8,191 nucleotides of DNA, from contig JAAYXZ010000012.1 in the NCBI GenBank assembly GCA_012515635.1, positions 1-8,191 of the forward strand, given 5' to 3'. A program made the position numbers and the translations under genes. Of the stretch, positions 1-6,635 are shown piece after piece (position 1 is the stretch's first letter; every line of letters starts with the position of its first letter). The notes beneath the pieces are model-generated. The model was not told the DNA's origin, searched no databases, and was given only the letters and a program-made list of their open reading frames with translations. Source of the DNA: Elusimicrobiota bacterium. Its GTDB lineage: Bacteria; Ratteibacteria; UBA8468; B48-G9; JAFGKM01.

Positions 1-1395
1 ACATTAACAATCTCATCCGGCACAGGCGGCAGTATCTCTACCCCCGGTGCAGGCACATATCAATATGACTATGGAACGGTAGTGCCTATTAAGGCGGTAG
101 CGAATACCGGCTATCATTTTGTGGCGTGGACGGGCAATACCGGTACAATTGCCAATACGAGCGCGGCAGAGACAACAATAACGATGAATGGCAATTACAC
201 TATCACCGCTACATTTGCAATTGATGCCGGTGGTACGCAAACTTTAAATATATCCGCCGGCACCGGAGGTAAAATAACTACCCCTGCCGCAGGAGTGCAC
301 ACATATAATAGTGGCGCGGTAATATCGATTAAAGCGACTCCATCAGCAGGTTATCTCTTTGTAGCTTGGATAGGCGATACAGCTACCATAGCGAATGTCA
401 ACTCCGCAGAGACTACAATAACAATGGAAGGTAACTATAGTATCACAGCTACATTCGCTAAAACTACGCAAACTCTAAAACTCTTAAAAGGCACAGGATG
501 TAGTAGTACTACTCCAACCGCAAGTATTACGTATACGTATTCTTATGGGGCAATCGTACCTATTAAAGCGGTACCGTTGACCGGTTATGATTTTGTAGCC
601 TGGACGGGAGCTATTAATACGGTAGCGGATCCTTATTCCGCAGAGACGACAGTAACGATGTTAGGAAGTTATACAATTACCGCTACATTCGCCAAAACCA
701 AGCATACATTAACAATCTCAGCCGGTCCAGGCGGTAGTATTACTGTTCCCGGTTCAGGTACATATCAATATGATTATGGCACAAGTGTGTCTATTAGGGC
801 TGTGGCAGATACCGGTTACCAGTTTCTTGCATGGACAGGTGATGTTGAGAGAATTACTAGCGGTACATCTACATCAACCTATATAAAAATGGAAGGTAAT
901 TACACTATTACCGCAACATTTGTGAAAAAAACATATACCTTATCAATGTATAATAAAACAGGGGGTTACAGTCTTTCTCCTGGAGGTAAAACTTCACATG
1001 AATATGAAACAGAAGTCCCTATCAAAGCAGTGCCGGAGACAGGTTATCATTTTGTAGCCTGGACAGGGTCTATCAGTGAAATTGATGATGTAAACGCGGC
1101 AGAGACGAAGATAACAATGCTGAATAACTATACAATCTATCCGTCATTTGCTAAAGATATTCATACATTAACAATCTCAGCTGACCCAGGTGGCAGTATT
1201 ACGTATCCCTCAGGTGGCGCAGGCATGTATTCATACAATTATGGGACATCGGTGTCTATTAGAGCAACTCCAGCTACAGGCTATAAATTTGTAGCCTGGA
1301 CAGGCGATATTGATAACATTACAAACTCTGCGGCGGCATCGACCTATATAAAAATGGAGGGTAACTATACAATTAAAGCAACATTCGCTCCGAAA
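1..1395 (+). repeat. Six in-frame tandem repeats of about 231 bp
   Basis: Repeat units begin at 1, 241, 472, 706, 937 and 1165 and are 240, 231, 234, 231, 228 and 231 bp long. The boundaries were set at the TL(T/N/K/S) codons that open each unit. Units are diverged at the DNA level but keep blocks such as gtagcctggac and acattaacaatctca (at 1, 706 and 1165). Units 1, 2, 3 and 5 share an AET(T/K)(I/V)TM segment, whereas units 4 and 6 have STYIKMEGNYTI at the same place. All spacing changes are multiples of three, so the reading frame is kept. Confidence 0.85.
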
Positions 1396-1398
1396 TAA
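1..1398 (+). CDS. Secreted/surface protein with six tandem divergent InlB-B-like repeats (5'-truncated)
   Basis: The frame is open from the first base of the window to a TAA at 1396-1398, so this is the C-terminal 465 residues of a longer protein. The methionine codon at 82 lies inside repeat 1 and is not a start. The whole visible part is six repeats of 76-80 residues. Each begins TL(T/N/K/S), usually followed by a GTGG/GPGG-like glycine turn, then a YxY segment, (V/S)(P/S)I(K/R)A, TGYxFxAWTG, a TM or KME turn, and a closing YTI-x-x-x-F strand. This matches the divergent InlB-B-repeat type (beta-rich modules of bacterial secreted or surface proteins). In that family the repeats act as stalks or adhesive spacers; binding here is unknown. 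The protein stops three residues after the last repeat (APK), with no LPXTG motif, membrane anchor or recognisable type 9 sorting domain. Any signal peptide or catalytic head would lie upstream. Family call is firm; function is not known. Confidence 0.85.
   Translation, partial: TLTISSGTGGSISTPGAGTYQYDYGTVVPIKAVANTGYHFVAWTGNTGTIANTSAAETTITMNGNYTITATFAIDAGGTQTLNISAGTGGKITTPAAGVHTYNSGAVISIKATPSAGYLFVAWIGDTATIANVNSAETTITMEGNYSITATFAKTTQTLKLLKGTGCSSTTPTASITYTYSYGAIVPIKAVPLTGYDFVAWTGAINTVADPYSAETTVTMLGSYTITATFAKTKHTLTISAGPGGSITVPGSGTYQYDYGTSVSIRAVADTGYQFLAWTGDVERITSGTSTSTYIKMEGNYTITATFVKKTYTLSMYNKTGGYSLSPGGKTSHEYETEVPIKAVPETGYHFVAWTGSISEIDDVNAAETKITMLNNYTIYPSFAKDIHTLTISADPGGSITYPSGGAGMYSYNYGTSVSIRATPATGYKFVAWTGDIDNITNSAAASTYIKMEGNYTIKATFAPK
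472..1395 (+). repeat. Higher-order two-unit duplication (units 3-4 versus 5-6)
   Basis: Units 3 (472-705) and 5 (937-1164) resemble each other: both have VPIKAVPxTGYxFVAWTG, TML before the last strand, and an FAKxxH end. Units 4 (706-936) and 6 (1165-1395) also pair: both have GTSVSIRA, AWTGD and STYIKMEGNYTI. The junctions 703-722 and 1162-1181 are identical over 20 bases. The offsets are 465 bp (3 to 5) and 459 bp (4 to 6). This pattern suggests that a dimer of about 460 bp was duplicated after single units had diverged. Confidence 0.6.
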
Positions 1399-1399
1399 T

Positions 1400-1420
1400 A
1401 AAAAGCGCTCTTTTTACTTC
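1400..1420. terminator. Weak bidirectional terminator candidate between convergent genes
   Basis: AAAAAG (1400-1405), a four-base loop (1406-1409) and CTTTTT (1410-1415) can form a short A-T-rich hairpin with T-tracts in both directions. It sits directly after the repeat-protein stop and 25 or more bases beyond the folP stop, where two transcripts would meet. The stem has only one G-C pair, so termination strength is doubtful. Confidence 0.35.
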
Positions 1421-1445
1421 TTTAAGCGGTGGGAGTAGATAGGTT

Positions 1446-2285
1446 TTAAGAAAATAATATACTGTTGGCGACTTCAAGGGCGCGTTTAGTCTCTTTTACA
1501 TCATGAACCCTGAATACTTTAATTCCTTTAATATATCCTATAACGGCGGATGTTATAGACCCCTCTAACCTATATTCAGGGGATATATTGTTTAACATTT
1601 TTCCTATAAACGATTTTCTGGATGTTCCTAAAAGAACTGGTCTCGCAAGTTCTGTGAATTTCTCCATATTCTTTAAAAGAGCAAGATTATCTTCAAATCG
1701 CTTGCCAAAACCAAGCCCGGGGTCAACTATTACTCGTTCAGTATTAATGCCTTCCTTCTTTATCCAGTTAAGTTTTTCTTTCAGGAATTGATACACTTCA
1801 GATACCACATCCTCATAAAACGGATTGATTTGCATATTTTCCGGTATTCCCTTCATATGCATAAGAATATAACCGCAGTCAGCGTTTTTTACTACCTCAA
1901 GAAGTTTGGTGTCCATTGAAAATGCAGATATGTCGTTTATAATAGATGCGCCTGCCTCAAGCGCTTTTTCTGCTACAATTGCTTTACAGGTATCACAGGA
2001 TATGGGTATCTTTGTGTTTTTCAATAACTCCTTTATAATGGGAATTACTCTTCTAATTTCTTCTTCTTCCGATATGCTTTTACTCGCCGGTCTTGTTGAT
2101 TGTCCTCCGATATCTATAATATCTGCTCCTTCATTTACCATTTCAAGCGCTCGTTTTATTGCTTCTTTCATATCAGGATAACTTGAACCGCTATAAAAAG
2201 AGTCAGGGGATATGTTTAATATCCCCATTATTAAAAACCCATTGATTTCTATTGTTTTTCCTGCTATTTTCCAGACGTGCTTCAT
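1446..2285 (-). CDS. folP: Dihydropteroate synthase
   Basis: Condenses p-aminobenzoate with 6-hydroxymethyl-7,8-dihydropterin diphosphate to give 7,8-dihydropteroate in cytoplasmic folate synthesis; it is the sulfonamide target. The 279-residue protein has the usual family length and a single TIM-barrel domain. Visible motifs are MGILNISPDSF (20-30), GADIIDIGGQSTRP (53-66), SCDTCK (96-101, where SIDTxK is usual), IINDIS (115-120), the MH pair at 142-143, DPGLGFGK (188-195), GTSRKSFIG (220-228, pterin/phosphate-binding SRKS) and RVHDV (259-263). Q62 replaces the common Glu of GGESTRP; this is a known type of variation and does not suggest inactivity. The ATG overlaps the stop of the upstream aldolase as ATGA, and no good Shine-Dalgarno is seen before it, so it is probably translated by coupling. 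It is last in the tyrS-aldolase-folP cluster. No other folate genes (folK, folE, folB) are in the window. Confidence 0.96.
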   Translation of the reverse strand: MKHVWKIAGKTIEINGFLIMGILNISPDSFYSGSSYPDMKEAIKRALEMVNEGADIIDIGGQSTRPASKSISEEEEIRRVIPIIKELLKNTKIPISCDTCKAIVAEKALEAGASIINDISAFSMDTKLLEVVKNADCGYILMHMKGIPENMQINPFYEDVVSEVYQFLKEKLNWIKKEGINTERVIVDPGLGFGKRFEDNLALLKNMEKFTELARPVLLGTSRKSFIGKMLNNISPEYRLEGSITSAVIGYIKGIKVFRVHDVKETKRALEVANSILFS

Positions 2286-2938
2286 TTTCTATCTTTTTTT
2301 AATAGCGCTTTTCTATAGTCCTCTGATTCTAAGTTCTCAATATCCTCTATCTCTTTATTATTAAGATATCTAAGTGAACCTGCTATTTTTCCTGCAAGTA
2401 AGGTTTTTGCGGTATCTTCAAGCAGCCAACTCCTCGCAAAGGCTTCTTTTAAGGTGGCCCCGATACATACAGCTCCGTGGTTTTTAAGAAGGACTACGTT
2501 ACACTTTTTTACTTTGCTGACAACCGATTTTCTTAAAGCTTCTCCACCAGGGACGATATATTCTATAGTGGGAACATCCTTTCCTAATAAGGCGACATAG
2601 TCAGGAAATATAGGTTTGAATTTCATTCCCGCAGAGATGATACCTGTAGTAATGGGAGGGTGAATATGTATTACAGCGTTTACATCCTCTCTTTCAAGAT
2701 AAATTCCCAAGTGCATAGATATTTCACAGGTGGGTCTCAAGTCTCCGAATATCTTGCCGGTTTTGATATTTACCTTAACCCATGTGTCTTCTTTTATTTC
2801 GTCCAGGAAGAATCCGCTGGGAGAAAGAAACACATAATCTCCTTCTCTTGCGCTTATATTTCCGCCAGGTCCCGCCACCAACCCTTTCTCTACAATCTTT
2901 TTCCCATACAAAGTCAAAAGTTTTCTTATCTCTTCCAT
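2282..2938 (-). CDS. Class II aldolase/adducin family protein (L-fuculose-phosphate aldolase-like)
   Basis: A 218-residue zinc-dependent aldolase of the FucA/AraD/RhaD type, close to the 215 residues of E. coli FucA. Residues that match the FucA active site are G-G-N27-I-S (phosphate-binding loop), SPSG (39-42), catalytic-type E72, and the three zinc ligands H91, H93 (HIHPP) and H154 (KNHGA). The spacing agrees with FucA E73/H92/H94/H155. The family cleaves ketose 1-phosphates to dihydroxyacetone phosphate and an aldehyde, but also includes ribulose-5-phosphate 4-epimerases and methylthioribulose-1-phosphate dehydratase, so the substrate cannot be read from these motifs. The start is set at ATG 2936-2938 because AAGGAG lies 5 bases upstream; a GTG two codons earlier (2942-2944) has no such spacing. 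It starts 2 bases after the tyrS stop and overlaps folP by 4 bases. A role in deoxysugar or 5'-deoxynucleoside salvage is possible given the nearby rhamnosidase and sugar kinase. Confidence 0.9.
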   Translation of the reverse strand: MEEIRKLLTLYGKKIVEKGLVAGPGGNISAREGDYVFLSPSGFFLDEIKEDTWVKVNIKTGKIFGDLRPTCEISMHLGIYLEREDVNAVIHIHPPITTGIISAGMKFKPIFPDYVALLGKDVPTIEYIVPGGEALRKSVVSKVKKCNVVLLKNHGAVCIGATLKEAFARSWLLEDTAKTLLAGKIAGSLRYLNNKEIEDIENLESEDYRKALLKKDRK

Positions 2939-2940
2939 TA

Positions 2941-4137
2941 TCACTCCTTGAACTTAATACGTAGAAATTTTCTTTTCCCCACTTTTAATACCTGTCCATC
3001 TTTCATTTCAATTTTAGCATATGGGTCATCCATTGTTTGATTATCAATCTTTACTGCTCTCTGAGCAATCATTCTTCTTGCTTCTGCTTTTGAAGGTAAA
3101 AGCCCTGAATTAAAAAGGATATCCAGTATTGTAATTTCATGGCCTTTATTTATCAGAAATTCTGGTATATCTTCCGGTATCTGCTTCTCTTTGAATATCT
3201 TATCAAATTCCTCTTCAGCGCCTTCTGCCGTCCTTTCATCAAAAAATCTCTCAACAATCTTCTTTGCAAGCAGTCCTTTTGCCTGTCTTGGGTTTTCTTT
3301 TACAATATTCTTAAAGTAAGGGGTATCAAGGGACGTAAGCAGTTGGAAGTATTCTTCCATAAGGTCATCAGGTATAGACATCACTTTGCCGAACATATCA
3401 TTGGGTGTGGTCTCTATCGGTATATGATTATTATATGATTTGCTCATTTTTAACGTTCCATCAGTCCCGCGGAGTATGGGCACCGTAATAACCACCTGTT
3501 TTTTTTGTTTGAATGACTCCTGGAGAGTTCTTCCTGCAAGAAGGTTGAACTTTTGTTCTGTCGCTCCTAACTCAACATCTGACTTCAAAGCGCAAGAGTC
3601 ATAACCTTGCAGTAACGGATATAAAAATTCGTGAAAGAATATGGGTTTGTTTGCCTTGTATCTTCGTGAAAAATCTTCTCTTTCAAGTATCTGCGCTATG
3701 GTGAATACAGACAAGAGTTTTACTATCTCTTCAAGCGTTAATTTTGAAAGCCAATGAGAATTATAAACAAATTCTGTTTTTGATATATCCAGAATTTTTC
3801 CTGTCTGTTCCTTATACCTCAAAAGATTATTTTGTATTTGGTCTTCCGAGAGTATTGGTCTGGTCTCATTCCTTCCTGTTGGGTCTCCTATCCTTGCGGT
3901 AAAGTCCCCGATAAGAAAGAGTATCTTATGTCCTAAAACCTGAAAGTCCCTAAGTTTATTTATAGGTATAGTGTGACCAAGGTGTATTTCAGGCGCAGTT
4001 GGGTCTATTCCATATTTAATCCTTAACGGAGTATTGGTATCTATGGAATGTTTTAATTTTTCCTTTAATTCCTGCTCCTCAATGACCTCAACGGTGTTTC
4101 TTTTGATAATTTGTAATTGTTTCTCTACCTCTTTCAT
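2941..4137 (-). CDS. tyrS: Tyrosyl-tRNA synthetase
   Basis: Class I aminoacyl-tRNA synthetase that charges tRNA-Tyr with tyrosine in the cytoplasm. The 398-residue protein has the Rossmann catalytic domain with HLGH (52-55, HIGH signature), a GDFTARIGDPTGR stretch after it, the tyrosine-pocket segment QGYDSCALKSDVELGATEQ, and KMSKS (230-234). The C-terminal 65 or so residues (ILDILFNSG...SKAEARRMIAQRAVKI...) form an S4-type RNA-binding domain. The QGYDSxALKxDVELG sequence and the length are typical of the TyrZ-like subgroup rather than the E. coli TyrS subgroup. The ATG at 4135-4137 is preceded only by weak purine matches, and a TATAAT box lies about 47 bases upstream. It is the first gene of the leftward cluster. 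I see no T-box leader; the untranslated leader would be only about 40 bases, too short for one. Confidence 0.97.
   Translation of the reverse strand: MKEVEKQLQIIKRNTVEVIEEQELKEKLKHSIDTNTPLRIKYGIDPTAPEIHLGHTIPINKLRDFQVLGHKILFLIGDFTARIGDPTGRNETRPILSEDQIQNNLLRYKEQTGKILDISKTEFVYNSHWLSKLTLEEIVKLLSVFTIAQILEREDFSRRYKANKPIFFHEFLYPLLQGYDSCALKSDVELGATEQKFNLLAGRTLQESFKQKKQVVITVPILRGTDGTLKMSKSYNNHIPIETTPNDMFGKVMSIPDDLMEEYFQLLTSLDTPYFKNIVKENPRQAKGLLAKKIVERFFDERTAEGAEEEFDKIFKEKQIPEDIPEFLINKGHEITILDILFNSGLLPSKAEARRMIAQRAVKIDNQTMDDPYAKIEMKDGQVLKVGKRKFLRIKFKE
2944..2949 (-). promoter_or_regulatory. Shine-Dalgarno that decides the aldolase start
   Basis: On the minus strand AAGGAG lies exactly 5 bases before the ATG at 2936-2938 and directly abuts the alternative GTG at 2942-2944. 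It lies within the last codons of tyrS, so a ribosome finishing tyrS would be well placed to restart on the aldolase. Confidence 0.75.
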
Positions 4138-4183
4138 AATACACCGGCCCTATTTGATAAAAATTTTTATATTGTTATTCTTT

Positions 4184-4212
4184 ATTATATCAGAAAACAT
4201 ATTTATAACATA
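4184..4212 (-). promoter_or_regulatory. Candidate promoter for tyrS-aldolase-folP
   Basis: On the minus strand a perfect TATAAT (4184-4189) lies about 47 bases before the tyrS start. A 17-base spacer would place the -35 at 4207-4212 (TATGTT), which is a poor match to TTGACA. The -10 box is convincing, the -35 is not. The likely leader is about 40 bases. Confidence 0.5.
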
Positions 4213-4232
4213 ACGTTACTATATTGTATAAT
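4204..4232 (+). promoter_or_regulatory. Candidate promoter for the GH78 rhamnosidase
   Basis: A perfect TATAAT stands at 4227-4232, giving a leader of about 66 bases before the ATG at 4305. The hexamer 17 bases upstream (TATAAC, 4204-4209) is a poor -35, as expected for a promoter that needs an activator or one that is weak. This -35 position overlaps that of the opposing tyrS promoter. Confidence 0.45.
4205..4224. promoter_or_regulatory. CG-centred palindrome, possible operator
   Basis: The core TAACGTTA (4211-4218) is a perfect 8-base palindrome, extended by ATA (4205-4207) and TAT (4222-4224) in register, so 7 of 10 base pairs are symmetric. CG-centred palindromes of this kind are typical of LacI-family operators. 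It lies between the two divergent -10 boxes and inside the -35/-10 spacer of the rhamnosidase promoter. No regulator gene is present in the window. Chance occurrence in AT-rich DNA is possible. Confidence 0.3.
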
Positions 4233-4304
4233 TTAACGTGATGTGTGTTGTCTGAATAGGCAAACTTAACTTAAAGGGAAGGCATAGAAAGAAAGGAGAG
4301 GAAA

Positions 4305-6626
4305 ATGTTTAAGAGAGAAGGATGGATTTGGTATGACCATTATGGTTTTGATGATGTAAATGTGTTTATGCTTGCCAGAAAGGAGTTTTATCTGGATAAC
4401 TCTCCTAAAAACCCTGTAGAGATAAATATTACCGCAGATACAAGATATAAACTTTATATCAATGGAGAATATGTGTGTTATGGACCTGCCCGTGGATATC
4501 TTGAAAGTTATCCTGTGGATACAATAGATATTTCAAAATTTCTCTGTAAAGGTAAAAATGTAATTGCCGCTATAGTTCATCAATATGGGCATGGAACTTT
4601 TATATCAATATATGGCGGGGCAGCAGGTCTTATCATAGAAGGGAAAGTGGGGAAAGTAGATATAGGTACCCACCAAAACAACGGATGGCTTATTAAAAAG
4701 AGTAGGGGCCATAAACAGAATATGATAAGAAGAACAGTGCAACTTGGATATCAGGAAAACCTTGATGCAAGGGAGAATGAAATTGATTGGATGATGCCGG
4801 AAGCGAAGATAGAAGCAGAAAAAAATGGTTGGTGTTATCCTCTCTGGAGAAAGGCAGGGTGTGCGCCTTGGTTTGGTTTTGAAGAGAGGGGTATCCCTAT
4901 GCCTAAAGAGGAAAAGACAGAATTTAAACAGGTCTCCTGCTCTTTCTATGGCAAAAACAGCGGCTCATGGAAAGATGCTCGCAATCTCACCTCTGTTTAT
5001 ATTGAGGAGAAAAAGACAACGCGGAAAAGTGTTGTTTACTTAAAAAACCCGAACAATATGCTGAAATCGGATGAAACTTTCACAACAGTTATGCCTTTTA
5101 CTTCAGATAGACATATCACTTTAATAATAGACGCAGGAATGGAAACAGTAGGTTTCTTGGGCATAGAGGCGGAAGGCAGCGGCGGAGAAGTAATAGATTT
5201 TACCACAGCAGAGATACTTGATAACGACGGACATCTTTGCGTGCAAGACCCTGGCGCCGCCTGTAAAGTTGCTATCTCTGACAGATATATTTTAAGAGAA
5301 GGCAGGCAATTATTTGAGACATTCCATATACACGGATTCAGATATCTTGCTATGACTGTGAGAAATGTAAGAAAGCCGTTGAAGATTAGAAAATTATATG
5401 TCAGAGATGCCACCTACTCATTTAACAACGAAACCGTTTTTGAGACATCAGATAAAACATTAAATAAAATATGGGATATGTGTGTCAGGACTCAGAAGAG
5501 CTGTAGTTTAGATTCATATGTTGACTGTCCATGGAGAGAGCAGGCGCAGTGGTGGGGTGACGCCAGAGTTCAGGCAGCGAACACATACTATGCCTTTGGG
5601 GATATGCGCCTTTTCAAAAGGGGAATAAGACAGGCAGGTCAATCACAGATTTTTAACGGTCTTACTTACGGGCATTTTCCTACAATGGCGGTAGGGTGTA
5701 TCTTGCCGGACTTTACAATGACATGGATTCACACCCATCTGGATTATTACAGATATACAGGGGATGCTTCTTTAATGAAGGAACACTATGACAGAATAGA
5801 AAAGGCAGTAAATTTCTTCAATAATTATGTGGAGAAAAGCTATCTTTTAGGTAATATGCCCGAATATTGGCTATTTCTTGATTGGGCGCCTTTATATAAA
5901 GATGGGTTCTCCTGTATTTTAAATATGATGTATCTATCCACTTTAAGGACTGTTGCTCATATATCAAATGTGCTGAAAAAACACGAGAAAGAAAAACAAT
6001 ATATAAAAATGGCTGATAGTTTAGAGAAGAAAATTCTAAAAGTTTTTTGGGATAAAGATAAAGGTGTCTTCTGGGACGGATACGATACTGTGAAAAATAT
6101 ACCTGTGAAACAGTTGAGCCAGCATACACATAGTTGGGCTATCCTGTTGGGCATCAATAAAAAACACCATAAATCATGGGCAGAAGAAATTCTTTATCCT
6201 CCGATGAAGTTAGAGCCGTTTGCACAGAAGAAAATTATAGAGGCATCACCGTTCTTTTATTATTATGTTATAGAGGCATTGAAGAAAGTGGGCGGCTATG
6301 AGAACAAGCTAATAAGTTTTATAAGAGATAGATGGGGATATATGGTGAACAATGGCGCAACGACCTGTTGGGAGATGTGGAACCCTGAGCCGGGTTATAT
6401 CTCTCTTTGTCATGCGTGGAGCGCTCATCCTATAGTGCATTTGATTGAACTTATAGGAGGAATAAAACCTGTTAGTCAGGATTGGACAAGGATAAAAAAA
6501 CTCCCGATAACACATGATATTAACTCTGTGAAATTATTTATTCCAACTATATCGGGGGATATCAGGGTGGATATAAAAAACGGAAAAGTTAAGGTAAAAA
6601 CGTCTACTGATATAAAGATAACTTGA
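4305..6626 (+). CDS. Cytoplasmic GH78 alpha-L-rhamnosidase
   Basis: Glycoside hydrolase family 78 enzyme, expected to remove terminal alpha-L-rhamnose from glycosides or oligosaccharides by an inverting mechanism. The 773-residue protein has an N-terminal beta-sandwich domain (about 1-200; TRYKLYINGEYVCYGPARG is typical), a second beta-region, an (alpha/alpha)6 barrel from about 375 to 715, and a short C-terminal beta-domain. In DCPWREQAQWWGD, residues D407, E412 and D419 have the same spacing as the active-site residues D567, E572 and D579 known from Bacillus RhaB. E690 in GATTCWEMW corresponds to the distal catalytic Glu (E841). SLCHAWSAHP follows, as usual for the family. There is no signal peptide or membrane segment, so it should act in the cytoplasm on imported substrates. 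AAAGGAG lies 6 bases before the ATG. It is monocistronic, and converges on the PfkB kinase with a gap of 9 bases. Substrate is not determined. Confidence 0.92.
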   Translation: MFKREGWIWYDHYGFDDVNVFMLARKEFYLDNSPKNPVEINITADTRYKLYINGEYVCYGPARGYLESYPVDTIDISKFLCKGKNVIAAIVHQYGHGTFISIYGGAAGLIIEGKVGKVDIGTHQNNGWLIKKSRGHKQNMIRRTVQLGYQENLDARENEIDWMMPEAKIEAEKNGWCYPLWRKAGCAPWFGFEERGIPMPKEEKTEFKQVSCSFYGKNSGSWKDARNLTSVYIEEKKTTRKSVVYLKNPNNMLKSDETFTTVMPFTSDRHITLIIDAGMETVGFLGIEAEGSGGEVIDFTTAEILDNDGHLCVQDPGAACKVAISDRYILREGRQLFETFHIHGFRYLAMTVRNVRKPLKIRKLYVRDATYSFNNETVFETSDKTLNKIWDMCVRTQKSCSLDSYVDCPWREQAQWWGDARVQAANTYYAFGDMRLFKRGIRQAGQSQIFNGLTYGHFPTMAVGCILPDFTMTWIHTHLDYYRYTGDASLMKEHYDRIEKAVNFFNNYVEKSYLLGNMPEYWLFLDWAPLYKDGFSCILNMMYLSTLRTVAHISNVLKKHEKEKQYIKMADSLEKKILKVFWDKDKGVFWDGYDTVKNIPVKQLSQHTHSWAILLGINKKHHKSWAEEILYPPMKLEPFAQKKIIEASPFFYYYVIEALKKVGGYENKLISFIRDRWGYMVNNGATTCWEMWNPEPGYISLCHAWSAHPIVHLIELIGGIKPVSQDWTRIKKLPITHDINSVKLFIPTISGDIRVDIKNGKVKVKTSTDIKIT

Positions 6627-6635
6627 AATTAAAGT

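Noticed and set aside
82..84. ATG as the start of the repeat protein
   Set aside because: The frame is open back to base 1 and the residues before this codon complete repeat 1, so it is an internal codon (it encodes Val-Pro-Ile-type sequence context in other units) and not a start.
1..1395. CRISPR-like or satellite repeat array
   Set aside because: The repeats are about 231 bp, in frame, diverged and protein-coding, with no short identical repeats or unique spacers.
2942..2944. GTG start for the aldolase
   Set aside because: AAGGAG directly abuts this codon, which leaves no spacer; the ATG at 2936-2938 has the normal 5-base spacing.
2660..3040. 126-residue open frame on the plus strand
   Set aside because: It runs antisense across the tyrS/aldolase junction, both of which have clear family motifs; the composition looks like a shadow of the real genes.
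4138..4177. T-box riboswitch before tyrS
   Set aside because: The leader from the only good -10 box would be about 40 bases, far shorter than a T-box, and no T-box core sequence or terminator is visible.
5036..5413. 125-residue open frame on the minus strand
   Set aside because: It is antisense to the well-supported GH78 gene and has no recognisable motif or ribosome binding site.
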